Source of the DNA: Comamonas testosteroni TK102
GTDB lineage: Bacteria; Pseudomonadota; Gammaproteobacteria; Burkholderiales; Burkholderiaceae_C
Assembly: GCF_000739375.1 (NCBI RefSeq)
Contig: NZ_CP006704.1
Span: forward strand, 62,001 to 126,000
DNA: 64,000 nucleotides
Reading direction: 5' to 3'
The translations under genes were made by a program, and so were the position numbers. Of the stretch, positions 42,683-51,859 are shown piece by piece. How positions within the stretch are numbered: the stretch's first letter is position 1; each line of letters opens with the position of its first letter. The notes below the pieces were generated by a model. It was not told the origin of the DNA, made no database searches, and was given only the letters and a program-made list of their open reading frames with translations.

Positions 42683-43846
42683 TTACATGCGGCAGCCGCG
42701 GGCCGGGTCCGCCAGCGCCTTCACCGCCACGCTGATCTTCTTGTTTTCCTTGCCGTCGACCTTGCGCAGATAGATGTCCTGCACGGGGTTGTGGGCCTTG
42801 CTCAAGGTGAAGTCGCCGCGAGGGCTGGCAATCGTGGCTTTTTCGATGGCCGTGCGGAAGACATCCTTCTTGCCGATGTCGCCGCCGGCTGCCTTCAGGC
42901 CCACGGCCAGCATCTGCGCCGCGTCATAGCCTTGCACGGCATAGACATCGGGCTGCAGCTTGTAGTTCTTGGCGTAGTTGGTGCGGAAGGCCTGGTCGCG
43001 CGCCGTGCCCAGTTCGTCGGCATAGTGCAGCGTGGTCAGCATGCCCTGGGCGGCCTCGCCCTGGGCGTCCAGCGTGCCGTCGGTCAGAAAGCCCGGTCCG
43101 TAGAGCGGAATGGTCTTGGACAGGCCAGAGGCGTGATAGTCCTTGACGAATTTCACGGCACCTGCACCCGCAAAGAAGGAGAACACCGCATCGGGCTTGG
43201 CTGCTGCGATCTCGGTCAGCAGAGCCTGGAATTCGACGTTGGGAAACGGCAGGGTCAATTGCTTGCTGACCTTGCCGCCGCTTTTCTCGAAGCCTTCCTT
43301 GAAGCCGTTGACGGCCTCTTCACCGGCTGCGTACTTCCAGGTCAGGGTCATGGCATTTTTCTTGCCCTCCTTGGCTGCCACCACGCCCATGGGGTAGGCC
43401 GTCTGCCAGTTGGAGAAGGAGCTGCGGAAGATATTGGGAGCACACATGGGGCCGGTGACTGCATCGGCTCCCGCATTGGGAACGATGAGCACGGTGCCGC
43501 TTTCCTTGGCAGCCTTGGCCATGGCCATGGCCACGCCGGAGTGCACGGTGCCGATGATCACGTCGACCTTGTCGCGCTTGATGAGACGATTGACATTGTC
43601 CGTGGCCTTGGCGGGGTCGGATTCGTCGTCGACCTTGAAGTATTCGATCTCGCGTCCGCCCAGCTTGCCGCCCTGTTCGGCGACCTGCATGCGAAAGCCG
43701 TTCTCGATCGCCACGCCCAGCGCTGCATAGGTGCCGCTGAAAGGCAGCATGAAGCCGACCTTGATCTTCTCCTGCGCCATGGCGCTGCTGCCGCTTGCGG
43801 CGGCAGCCAGTGCGATTGCGCTCCATAGTGCCCATTGCTTGCTCAT
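42683..43846 (-). CDS. livK: Periplasmic binding protein of the Liv-type transporter
   Basis: The 387-residue protein has a signal peptide (SAIALAAAASGSSAMAQ, cleavage near residue 25) and a type I periplasmic fold opening KIKVGFMLPFSGTYAALG, with VDVIIGTVHSG and IVPNAGADAVTGPMCAPN. This subgroup is common in aromatic-acid clusters. It follows bclA by 190 bp on the same strand, and the start has AGGAGAC upstream. The ligand is inferred to be benzoate or a substituted benzoate. Confidence 0.88.
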   Translation of the reverse strand: MSKQWALWSAIALAAAASGSSAMAQEKIKVGFMLPFSGTYAALGVAIENGFRMQVAEQGGKLGGREIEYFKVDDESDPAKATDNVNRLIKRDKVDVIIGTVHSGVAMAMAKAAKESGTVLIVPNAGADAVTGPMCAPNIFRSSFSNWQTAYPMGVVAAKEGKKNAMTLTWKYAAGEEAVNGFKEGFEKSGGKVSKQLTLPFPNVEFQALLTEIAAAKPDAVFSFFAGAGAVKFVKDYHASGLSKTIPLYGPGFLTDGTLDAQGEAAQGMLTTLHYADELGTARDQAFRTNYAKNYKLQPDVYAVQGYDAAQMLAVGLKAAGGDIGKKDVFRTAIEKATIASPRGDFTLSKAHNPVQDIYLRKVDGKENKKISVAVKALADPARGCRM

Positions 43847-44036
43847 GCTTGTCTCCTGCTGGTTGATGGATGAATGCCGGCTTGTTCTCAGATCAAGGGA
43901 TATGACTGGCTGTGGTGCTGGGGGTCGCACTGGTGCAAGAGCGCACTCTAACAACTTTAGGTTTAAAGCAATACCAGCGATTGCCCTAGTTGGATGACGC
44001 TGTTGCTAACGCTTTTTGCGCGCTTGCAGCAGGCCG

Positions 44037-45599
44037 TCAGCGTGGTTTCGTGTCCAGTTCCCGCAAGCGAAAGCGCTGGATCTTTCCGGTTGCGGTCTTG
44101 GGCAGTTCGTCCACGAATTCAATGAAGCGCGGGTATTTGTAGGCAGCCAGCCGGTTCTTCACAAAGGCCTTGAGTTCGTCCTCGCTGGCGCTCTGCCCGG
44201 GCTTGCACACCACATAGGATTTGGTCTTGGTCAGGCCCTGCTCGTCGGTCACGCCGATCACGGCCGCTTCCAGCACGGCAGGGTGCTGCTGCAGCGTGGA
44301 CTCGACCTCGAATGGCGAGACATAGATGCCGCTGACCTTGAGCATGTCGTCGCTGCGGCCCGCATAGGTGTAGTAGCCCTCGGCGTCGCGCACATATTTG
44401 TCGCCGCTCTTGAGCCAGGCACCCTGGAAGGTGTCGCGCGTCTTGTCGCGGTTGGCCCAGTACATCAGGGCCGCGCTCGGGCCCTTGATGTAGAGATCGC
44501 CGATCTCGCCATCGGCCACGGGCTGTCCATCCTCGCCGCGCAGCTCCACCGCATAGCCGGGCACAGGCTTTCCGGTGCTGCCGTAGCGGATATCGTCCGG
44601 GCGGTTGGAGAGGAAGATATGCAGCATTTCGGTGGAGCCGATGCCGTCCACGATATCGGCACCGAAGTGGTTCTTGAAGCGCTGGGCAATCTCGGCCGGC
44701 AGGGCTTCGCCGGCCGACGAGCACATGCGCAGGCTGACCCGTTCGCGTGCCGGCAAGGCGGGGTGGGCCAGCATGCCCGCAAAGCCCGTAGGCGCTCCGA
44801 AAAACACGGTGGGCCGGTGCTCGGTCCAGCGCCTGAAAGTGGCTTCCGGCGTGGGGCGCTCGGCCATCAGCACCACGCTGGCTCCCACGCTCAGAGGGAA
44901 GGTCAGGGCATTGCCAAGGCCGTAGGCGAAGTAGAGCTTGGCGGCGGAAAAGCAGACATCGTTTTCATTCAGGCCCAGCACCGGTTTGCCATACAGCTCG
45001 GCCGTCCAGTAGGGGTTGGCGTGGGTATGCACCGCCCCCTTGGGCTTGCCGGTGGAGCCTGAGGAATAGAGCCAGAAGCCGGGGTCGTCGCCCATGGTCC
45101 TGGCGGCGTGGGCCAGCGGCGTTTGCTGCTGCAGCCAGGGCTGCAGCGCCTCGAAGGCCGGTGGCAGGCCTGGCGATGCATCCTCGGGTCTGGCGACCCA
45201 GATATGGTTGACCTCATGGTGCGCCTGCTCCAGGGCCTGCTGCACCACGGGAACCAGCGCGCCATTCGTCAGAATCGCCTGCGCACGGCAATGCTCGAGC
45301 ATGTAGGCGTAGTCAGCTGCGGTGAGCAAGGTATTCACCGCCACCGGCACCACACCAGCGTACATGGCTCCGAGAAAGGAGATCACCCACTCGCGCATAT
45401 CGTGCATGACCAGCAGCACGCGCTCCTCGCGATGGATGCCGGCCGCGAGCAGGCCATGGGCCAGGCGGCGGGCCTGCTCCTGCAACTGTGCATAGCTGAG
45501 CGTGCCCTGGTCATCGGTGTAGGCGTTCTTGTCACCGCGCCCCTGGTTGAGGTCAAACAGATGCTGGGCAAAGTTGAAGGCTTGGCTGAAGTCGGCCAT
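44037..45599 (-). CDS. bclA: Benzoate-CoA ligase
   Basis: BclA activates benzoate with ATP and CoA, the entry step for the box pathway. The 520-residue ANL enzyme has the P-loop YSSGSTGKPKG, the A5-type segment DGIGSTEMLHIFLSN, YAGRSDDMLKVSGIYVSP, and the C-terminal lysine Lys506 in PKTATGKIQR. The DGIGSTEMLHIF form is characteristic of benzoate- and hydroxybenzoate-CoA ligases. It starts three bases after boxD ends, so the two are coupled. Confidence 0.94.
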   Translation of the reverse strand: MADFSQAFNFAQHLFDLNQGRGDKNAYTDDQGTLSYAQLQEQARRLAHGLLAAGIHREERVLLVMHDMREWVISFLGAMYAGVVPVAVNTLLTAADYAYMLEHCRAQAILTNGALVPVVQQALEQAHHEVNHIWVARPEDASPGLPPAFEALQPWLQQQTPLAHAARTMGDDPGFWLYSSGSTGKPKGAVHTHANPYWTAELYGKPVLGLNENDVCFSAAKLYFAYGLGNALTFPLSVGASVVLMAERPTPEATFRRWTEHRPTVFFGAPTGFAGMLAHPALPARERVSLRMCSSAGEALPAEIAQRFKNHFGADIVDGIGSTEMLHIFLSNRPDDIRYGSTGKPVPGYAVELRGEDGQPVADGEIGDLYIKGPSAALMYWANRDKTRDTFQGAWLKSGDKYVRDAEGYYTYAGRSDDMLKVSGIYVSPFEVESTLQQHPAVLEAAVIGVTDEQGLTKTKSYVVCKPGQSASEDELKAFVKNRLAAYKYPRFIEFVDELPKTATGKIQRFRLRELDTKPR

Positions 45600-45602
45600 G
45601 GC

Positions 45603-47165
45603 TCATGCTCCCGTCGTTTCGGCCAGTGCCTGCAGAACCTGCGGTGCAGCTTGTATGGCGCTTTTGCGATGATAGAAATCCAGGGCCCGCAGGCCGCCGA
45701 GTTCGCAGCCGCCGCCGGCGCGGCCCGGACCTCCATGCTGGGACTGGGGCATGACATTGCCATGGCCCGTATGCAGCTTGGCGACAGCGGGCGTGACCAC
45801 GTGCACGCGGCCGTGGCTGGCGGCGAGCTCGGTGGCGCTGGCGGCCAGGGCCTGGTCGTCATCACCGTAGATAGAGCAGACCAGCGAGCCCTGGCCGCGA
45901 TGCGCAAGTGCCAGGCCATGGGCCAGGTCACGGTAGGGCAGGAGCGTGGCCACCGGGCCAAAGACCTCCATGTCGTGCACGAGTGCACTGCCATCGGGGT
46001 CTTGTGTGCCCAGCAGCACGGGTTGGGCGCAGGCGGCAATCGCCGGGTCGGCATCGATCAGCGCATTGCGCCGGCCGTCATGCAGGGCCGTGGTGTGTTC
46101 CAGCAGGCGGCCCAGGCCTTGCTGCACGCTGTCGTACTGCTCGCGGCTGACCAGAGATCCCATGCGCACGGCGTCGTTGCGCGGGTTGCCCACGGAGATC
46201 TTCGCCAGCTGCGCACTGATGGTCTGGGCCAGGCTGTCATACAGGGCCTGCGGCACCAGCACGCGGCGTATGGCCGTGCATTTCTGGCCAGACTTGACCG
46301 TCATTTCGCGCACCACTTCACGCGCCAGCAAGGCGGCGGCTTCGCTGTCCGGGCCATGGCCGGGCAGCAGCATCGCACAGTTCACGCTGTCGGCCTCGAT
46401 ATTGCTGCGCACCGAATGGCGGCTGATGGCCGCATGAGAGCGGATGGTCGACGCCGTGTCCGCAGACCCCGTGAAGGAGACCACATCCATGGGCTGCAGC
46501 TGATCCAGCAAGCCGGCGGCACTGCCGCAGACGATGGACAGCGCTCCCGGCGGCAGTATGCCGGCATCGATCACATCCTTGACCATGCGCTGGGTCAGCC
46601 AGGCAGTGGCCGTGGCCGGTTTGACGATGACGGGCACGCCCGAGAGCAGGGCCGGTGCCGCCTTCTCCCACAGCCCCCAGGCAGGGAAGTTGAAAGCGTT
46701 GATGAACAGCGCCACGCCACGCGTCGGAACCTGGATATGGCGGGACAGAAAGGCTCCGTCCTTGGCCAGCGCCACGGCTTCGCCGTCGCCCAGATGTCTG
46801 GCGTCGCCCAGTGCTGCGCCCCATCTGGCGTATTGATTCAGGGTGTAGATGCCGCCGTCCACATCGACGGCGGTATCGTTTCTGACGGTGCCGCTGTTGG
46901 CGGTGGAGATCTCGTAATACGCGTCACGCCGGCTTTGCAGCACGGCGGCAATATCGGCCAGCAGGCTGGCGCGCCGGGCATAGCTCAGGGCGCGCAAGGC
47001 ATTGCCTCCGGTGTCGCGGGCAAAGGCAAAGGCGGCACCCAGATCAAGCCCTGTGGCGTCGACACGCACCAGCTCGGCCCCCAGTACCGGATCTCGTAAC
47101 AAACTGCCAGGGCCGCTGCCGGTTTGCCAGCGGCCTGCCACATGGTTGGCCAGTAACTCAGTCAT
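45603..47165 (-). CDS. boxD: BoxD, 3,4-dehydroadipyl-CoA semialdehyde dehydrogenase
   Basis: BoxD oxidises the semialdehyde made by BoxC to 3,4-dehydroadipyl-CoA with NADP+. The 520-residue protein resembles the aldehyde-dehydrogenase half of PaaZ: VALFINAFNFPAWGLWEKAA, VSFTGSADTA, IEADSVNCAM (Glu near 258) and the catalytic Cys296 in KSGQKCTAIRR. The ATG at 47165 follows AGGAGACCCCC. It is first in boxD-bclA-livKHMGF and its promoter faces boxR. Confidence 0.93.
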   Translation of the reverse strand: MTELLANHVAGRWQTGSGPGSLLRDPVLGAELVRVDATGLDLGAAFAFARDTGGNALRALSYARRASLLADIAAVLQSRRDAYYEISTANSGTVRNDTAVDVDGGIYTLNQYARWGAALGDARHLGDGEAVALAKDGAFLSRHIQVPTRGVALFINAFNFPAWGLWEKAAPALLSGVPVIVKPATATAWLTQRMVKDVIDAGILPPGALSIVCGSAAGLLDQLQPMDVVSFTGSADTASTIRSHAAISRHSVRSNIEADSVNCAMLLPGHGPDSEAAALLAREVVREMTVKSGQKCTAIRRVLVPQALYDSLAQTISAQLAKISVGNPRNDAVRMGSLVSREQYDSVQQGLGRLLEHTTALHDGRRNALIDADPAIAACAQPVLLGTQDPDGSALVHDMEVFGPVATLLPYRDLAHGLALAHRGQGSLVCSIYGDDDQALAASATELAASHGRVHVVTPAVAKLHTGHGNVMPQSQHGGPGRAGGGCELGGLRALDFYHRKSAIQAAPQVLQALAETTGA

Positions 47166-47209
47166 GGGGGTCTCCTGAAGTGCTGTTCTGATCAGCATCA
47201 AATCTTTGG

Positions 47210-47281
47210 TGCAACATGCAATATTGTGCGTGCAATCAAAAGATAAATACGAGACAATGCAGTGTCAAGCAATATATTGCA
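47210..47281. promoter_or_regulatory. Phased TGCA repeats between boxD and boxR
   Basis: TGCAATATTGTGCG (47217-47230) and AGCAATATATTGCA (47268-47281) fit TGCA-N6-TGC in one orientation or the other. TGCA at 47258, AGCA at 47268 and TGCA at 47278 form a run with 10-bp period. Further TGCA occur at 47210 and 47231. These would let BoxR control boxD and itself from a shared region. Confidence 0.6.
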
Positions 47282-47332
47282 TGATTCGCGTTAACCCCGA
47301 CTGTTTATCATTCACGGCCTCTGAGGAGCTTT

Positions 47333-48235
47333 ATGGATCAGTTAGACATGGCATCCGCGTCGGTTGCGGAAGGGGATGAGGCGGGCAAAAGCCCGTTGCT
47401 GCAGGCCTTGGGCGAGAGGGTGCGCAATCTGCGTGCGCGCCGCGGTCTCACGCGCCGCGGGCTGGCTTCTGCGGCGGTGGTGTCCGAGCGTCATCTGGCC
47501 AATCTCGAATACGGCACGGGCAATGTCTCCATCCTCGTGCTGCAGCAGATCGCACAGGCACTTCAGTGCAGCATGGCCGAGCTGCTGGGCGATGTGACGA
47601 CGGCCAGTGCCGAATGGCTGCTTCTGCGCGAATTGCTCGAGGGCCGCAGCGAGGCCGATTTGCAGCGTGTGCGACTGGCGGCCGGAGAGATTCTCGGGAC
47701 GGCGCCCAGCGGAGACCCGCACCGGGCTTCTCGCATTGCCCTGATAGGCCTGCGCGGCGCGGGCAAGTCCACGCTGGGCCGCATGCTGGCAGAGCAACTG
47801 AATGTGCCGTTTCTGGAGCTGAATCAGGAGATCGAACGGGTGGCCGGCTGCAGCGTGCGCGAGATCTATGACCTTTATGGCGCGGGTGCCTATCGCCGTT
47901 ACGAGCGTCGTGCACTGGAAGAGGCCGTGCAGATCTACAGCGATGTGGTGATTGCCACGCCGGGCGGTATTGTCTCGGACCCCGCGACCTTCAATGAGTT
48001 GCTCAGCCACTGCACCACGGTCTGGCTGCAGGCCCAGCCCGACGAGCATATGGGCCGTGTCGTGGCTCAGGGCGACACGCGGCCCATGGCAGCCAACCCC
48101 GAGGCCATGGACGATCTGCGCCGGATTCTGGACGGCCGATCGGCCTTTTACTCCAAGGCCGACCATGTGCTGGACACCAGCGGCAAAAGCCTGGCACAAA
48201 GCTTCAGGCAGCTGAAGACACTGGTCGCTGCCTGA
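47333..48235 (+). CDS. boxR: BoxR/BzdR-type regulator (HTH_XRE + shikimate-kinase-like domain)
   Basis: The 300-residue protein joins an N-terminal XRE helix-turn-helix (residues about 25-80, RNLRARRGLTRRGLASAAVV) to a C-terminal shikimate-kinase-like domain with Walker A LIGLRGAGKST, linked by a short helix. In the BzdR/BoxR family the kinase-like part binds benzoyl-CoA and releases repression. It is divergent from boxD, with 167 bp between, and convergent with the AidB-like gene (6 bp apart). Confidence 0.94.
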   Translation: MDQLDMASASVAEGDEAGKSPLLQALGERVRNLRARRGLTRRGLASAAVVSERHLANLEYGTGNVSILVLQQIAQALQCSMAELLGDVTTASAEWLLLRELLEGRSEADLQRVRLAAGEILGTAPSGDPHRASRIALIGLRGAGKSTLGRMLAEQLNVPFLELNQEIERVAGCSVREIYDLYGAGAYRRYERRALEEAVQIYSDVVIATPGGIVSDPATFNELLSHCTTVWLQAQPDEHMGRVVAQGDTRPMAANPEAMDDLRRILDGRSAFYSKADHVLDTSGKSLAQSFRQLKTLVAA

Positions 48236-48241
48236 GCGGAT

Positions 48242-49918
48242 TCAGGCGGGCAGGGCGCGCTCAAGTATGGCCGCAATGTCGAGCCCAGCAGGGTCGAACG
48301 CTCCGACCACCATGGCCCCGCCTTGTGCGCCAAGGCGGGTCTGGATGAAGCCATCGGCCATGGGGGCGGGCGCGTGCCTGTGCAGCAGGCAGGCCTGGGC
48401 CAGCAGACACAAGTCCTGCACCAGTCGGCGCGCTTGCGGCTCCAGTGCATCGGGTGCGGCAGACAAGCGCCTGGCCAGCGATTGCGTCATCGCCGTCAGC
48501 AGGGGGTGGTCGGCAGCCATATCGCTGAGATCCTGCAGCAGCAGGCGCGCAGCTTCTGGCTCGCGGCCCATGGCGCGCAGAACGTCGAGGCACATCACAT
48601 TGCCCGAGCCCTCCCAGATGGAGTTGACCGGTGCTTCACGGAACAGGCGCGAGACGATGCTTTCCTGCACATAGCCGTTGCCGCCAAAGACCTCCATGGC
48701 TTCGCCCGTGATCTCCACCGAGCGCTTGCAGACCCAGAACTTGGCGGCCGGAGTCATGATGCGTTTCCAGGCACGAGCCAGCAGGTCGCCGTCGGCCTCC
48801 GACTCATAGGCTTGCGCCAGATGCATGGCGAGCTGCATGGAGGCTTCGCTTTCGAGGGCCAGGTCCGCGAGTACGGAGGCCATCAGCGGCTGATCCGAAA
48901 GATGCTTTCCAAAGGCCGAGCGCTGACGCGCATAGGCAATCGACTGCACGGTGGCGCTGCGCGCAATGGCCGCGCTGCCCAGCACGCAGTTCAAGCGCGT
49001 GTAGCTGGCCATTTCGATGATGGTGGGAATGCCGCGCCCTTCCTCGCCCATGAGAATGCCCCAGGCGTCCTGCAGCTCCACTTCCGCGCTGGAGTTGCTG
49101 CGGTTGCCGACCTTGTCCTTGAGGCGCTGCACACGTACCGGGTTCTTGCTGCCATCGGGGCGCCAGCGCGGCACGAAGAAGCAGGCATGGCCGCCGAGTT
49201 CGCCGCTTGCCGTGGCCATGCGCGCCACCACCAGATGGGCGTCGCACATGGGGGCCGAGAAAAACCATTTGTGGCCGCGCAGCAGATACTCGCCGCCGCG
49301 GCCGCCATCATGCACCGGGCGGGCCACCGTGGTGTTGGCGCGCACGTCCGAGCCGCCCTGTTTTTCCGTCATGCCCATGCCTATCCAGATGGATTTTTTC
49401 TGGGCCAGCGGCAGATCGCGTGGGTCGTACTCGTGGCTGAACAACTGAGCCTGCAACTGGCTCCAGAGCCGGGGCTCTTTTTGCAGCACGGGGATGGCCG
49501 CTGTGGTCATGGTGGCCGGGCATAGCGTGCCTTGCTCTACCTGACCGTGCAGGTAGAAGCCGGCGGCCCAGGCGCTCCAGCGACCGCGACCCTGGCTCTC
49601 GAAGGGCAGAGAGATCAGACCCTGCTCGCGATACAGCTGCATGAGGCGATGCCAGCTGGGGTGGAATTCCACGGCATCGAGCACACGCCCGCGCGCGTCG
49701 AAGCGCTGCAGCTCGGGAGTATGGCGGTTGGCGAGCTCGGCATGCTCCCAGTTCTGCTTCTCGCCAAGCTGTTGCGCAAAGCGGCTCAGGGCCGGAACAA
49801 AGCCCTGGGCCTGCTGGCGCAGCAGCACTTCCTGCAAGGCCGTGTCGGCCTGCAGCAGGTTGATGTCGGTCAACTCATCGAACTGGTTGAAGACGTCATG
49901 GGTGTCCAGGGCCTGCAT
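48242..49918 (-). CDS. AidB-like acyl-CoA dehydrogenase
   Basis: The 558-residue flavoprotein matches the AidB/isovaleryl-CoA-dehydrogenase-like form: long N-terminal extension, IGMGMTEKQGGSDVRANTT, LRGHKWFFSAPMCDA, and the C-terminal EAMEVFGGNGYVQES followed by SIWEGSGNVMCLDVLRA. AidB binds DNA and protects against alkylation; others oxidise acyl-CoAs. Its position beside boxR might hint at benzoate metabolism but it is convergent and probably separate. The start is ATG 49918 behind AGGAGTGATCGC. Confidence 0.85.
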   Translation of the reverse strand: MQALDTHDVFNQFDELTDINLLQADTALQEVLLRQQAQGFVPALSRFAQQLGEKQNWEHAELANRHTPELQRFDARGRVLDAVEFHPSWHRLMQLYREQGLISLPFESQGRGRWSAWAAGFYLHGQVEQGTLCPATMTTAAIPVLQKEPRLWSQLQAQLFSHEYDPRDLPLAQKKSIWIGMGMTEKQGGSDVRANTTVARPVHDGGRGGEYLLRGHKWFFSAPMCDAHLVVARMATASGELGGHACFFVPRWRPDGSKNPVRVQRLKDKVGNRSNSSAEVELQDAWGILMGEEGRGIPTIIEMASYTRLNCVLGSAAIARSATVQSIAYARQRSAFGKHLSDQPLMASVLADLALESEASMQLAMHLAQAYESEADGDLLARAWKRIMTPAAKFWVCKRSVEITGEAMEVFGGNGYVQESIVSRLFREAPVNSIWEGSGNVMCLDVLRAMGREPEAARLLLQDLSDMAADHPLLTAMTQSLARRLSAAPDALEPQARRLVQDLCLLAQACLLHRHAPAPMADGFIQTRLGAQGGAMVVGAFDPAGLDIAAILERALPA

Positions 49919-50012
49919 GCGATCACTCCTGTGCTGTGCGCTTGTCACAGCCCAATATAGAGCGCCGCATGGCTGGCGCAAAGCGGGTTTTCAGCCGCCT
50001 TGGCGCCGGTGT

Positions 50013-50840
50013 TCAGCGCCTGCGTGCCTGCTCGTACAAGCCCGTGACGCGCGGCACGTTTCCTTCCAGCTGGCGGATGCGATCGGGGCCTGTCGGGTGC
50101 GTGGAGAGAAAGCCTATGCCGCCTTCGCCCGTGGCCTGGCCCATCTTGCGCCACAGGCTCACGGCGGCCTGCGGGTTGTAGCCGGCGCGGGCCGCCAGCT
50201 CCAGTCCGACCAGATCGGCATCGCTTTCGTCGTTGCGGCTGAACTTGAGGCTGAGCAACTGGCCGCCCAGGCGTGCAGCGGCATTGCCGATATCGCCCAG
50301 ACCCAGCAGTTGCGCGCCCAGCGATATGCCTATGCTGGTGGCCTGGTTCTTGGCCAGCTGCTCGCGCGAATGCTCGCGCAGGGCATGGGCCATCTCGTGA
50401 CCCATGATCATGGCAATCTCGTCGTCCGTGAGCTTGAGCTGGTCGATGATGCCGGTGTAGAAGGCGATCTTGCCGCCGGGCATGCAGAACGCGTTGATCT
50501 GCTTGCTGCCGATGAGGTTGACCTCCCAGCGCCATTGGCTGGCGCGCGGATTCCATTGCGCGGCATAAGGGATGAGGCGCTGGGCAATGGTGCGCAGGCG
50601 TTGCAGCTGCGGGTTACCGGCATCTGCCAGCGCACCCTGGGCCTTGGCTTTTTGCAGCAGCTCCTGGTATTGCTGGGTCGCAGAGTTCTCCAGCGTCTCG
50701 GCCGGCACCAGCTGACGCATGACGGATGCCTTGCCGACCTCCACCTGCGCCTGTGCAGGCATCAGCGGCGCGCAGGCCAGTGCAAGCAGCAGGCAACTGC
50801 GGGTGACGGGCAGGCGCAGGGATGAGGTGAGGGAGTGCAT
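50013..50840 (-). CDS. Exported M48-family metalloprotease
   Basis: The 275-residue protein has a signal peptide (residues about 12-31, ending AQAQ) and a minimal M48 domain with the zinc motif His148-Glu149-x-x-His152 (MGHEMAHAL) and a third ligand at Glu205 (RNDESDADLVGLEL). It lacks the TPR tail of BepA. The likely role is quality control in the periplasm or outer membrane, as for LoiP/YcaL. The 50019-50069 end encodes a basic C-terminus. Confidence 0.9.
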   Translation of the reverse strand: MHSLTSSLRLPVTRSCLLLALACAPLMPAQAQVEVGKASVMRQLVPAETLENSATQQYQELLQKAKAQGALADAGNPQLQRLRTIAQRLIPYAAQWNPRASQWRWEVNLIGSKQINAFCMPGGKIAFYTGIIDQLKLTDDEIAMIMGHEMAHALREHSREQLAKNQATSIGISLGAQLLGLGDIGNAAARLGGQLLSLKFSRNDESDADLVGLELAARAGYNPQAAVSLWRKMGQATGEGGIGFLSTHPTGPDRIRQLEGNVPRVTGLYEQARRR

Positions 50841-50877
50841 GGCTGCCAAGTCTATGCGAGCGCGAAGAGGACTCGGG

Positions 50878-51795
50878 TCAGACGGCTTCTGCAGTCTTTC
50901 GTTCTGCCTGTACCACCAGCCACAGACCGCCGATCACGCCGAGCAGACCGATTACGGACCACCAGGCCGGTCGCTCGCCCACCACCAGCAGCGACAGCGC
51001 AAAGGCGGTGATCGGCTCGGCCTTGCTCAGGGCCACGCCGGTCGCGGCAGACATGCCGCGCAGGCCCACTGAAAACAGCAGATAGGCAAAGCCCGTGGCG
51101 ACCATGCCCAGATAGGTCACCACGGCCCAGCCTTCGGCGCTGATCTGCAGCGGCCCGCCCAGCCAGGCCGAAACGGGCAGCGACAGCAGGGCCGCGCAGG
51201 CAAAGACCCAGGCATTGACCGTGGCCACACGCGATTGCATCACCAGGGCCTGATTGACCAGGGCGTAGGCGGCGTAGGACAGACCGGCGAGCAGGCACAG
51301 GGCCATGCCCGCCCATGGCAGATGCTGTCTGTCGCTGGCGGCCAGCGCCATGACAATGCCTCCGCCCACGCCGGTGCAGGTGCCCAGCCACCATTGGGCG
51401 CTGGGCATGCGCTTTTGCACCACAGCCTGCATCAGACCGGCCCAGATGGGGCCGCTGCCTATGGCCAGCGCTGTACCCAGGGCCACGCCGCTGGCCTTGA
51501 CGCCGGCAAAGAAGCTGAGGTTGTAGATGGCCATGCAGAGGCCGCAGAACACGATACGCGCCCAGCGCATGGGCTGGCGCGCATGGCTTCGGTCCAGCAG
51601 CAGCGCCAGCGCGCCAAAGAACAGTGCGGCCATGACCATGCGCAGGCCGCCCACCCAGTAGGGCGAGAGCTGTGCGGGCGCGAAATGCTGTGCCGTGCCC
51701 GTGGTACCCCAGAGCATGGCGGCGGCCAGCACCAGGCCGACAGGACCCAAGGCGTTTCGGGATGATGAGTAAGAGATAGCGGAAGTCACAGACAT
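50878..51795 (-). CDS. EamA/RhaT-type transporter (drug/metabolite exporter)
   Basis: A 305-residue membrane protein with about ten spans arranged as two EamA repeats: LVLAAAMLWGTTGTAQHFAP in the first and AWVFACAALLSLP onward in the second, with the conserved end SKAEPITAFALSLLVVGE. Such proteins export amino acids or small metabolites. The AraC regulator gene upstream lies on the same strand 64 bp away and may be cotranscribed. Substrate unknown. Confidence 0.85.
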   Translation of the reverse strand: MSVTSAISYSSSRNALGPVGLVLAAAMLWGTTGTAQHFAPAQLSPYWVGGLRMVMAALFFGALALLLDRSHARQPMRWARIVFCGLCMAIYNLSFFAGVKASGVALGTALAIGSGPIWAGLMQAVVQKRMPSAQWWLGTCTGVGGGIVMALAASDRQHLPWAGMALCLLAGLSYAAYALVNQALVMQSRVATVNAWVFACAALLSLPVSAWLGGPLQISAEGWAVVTYLGMVATGFAYLLFSVGLRGMSAATGVALSKAEPITAFALSLLVVGERPAWWSVIGLLGVIGGLWLVVQAERKTAEAV

Positions 51796-51859
51796 GAGTG
51801 AGCCATCATGCGCGGGCCCGGGTCGCCCATCTGTCGAGAAACGCTTGAAGTGCGCCAGC

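Noticed and set aside
45108..47099. A 660-codon plus-strand open frame opposite bclA and boxD
   Set aside because: Antisense shadow across two real genes and their junction; no start signal or domain.
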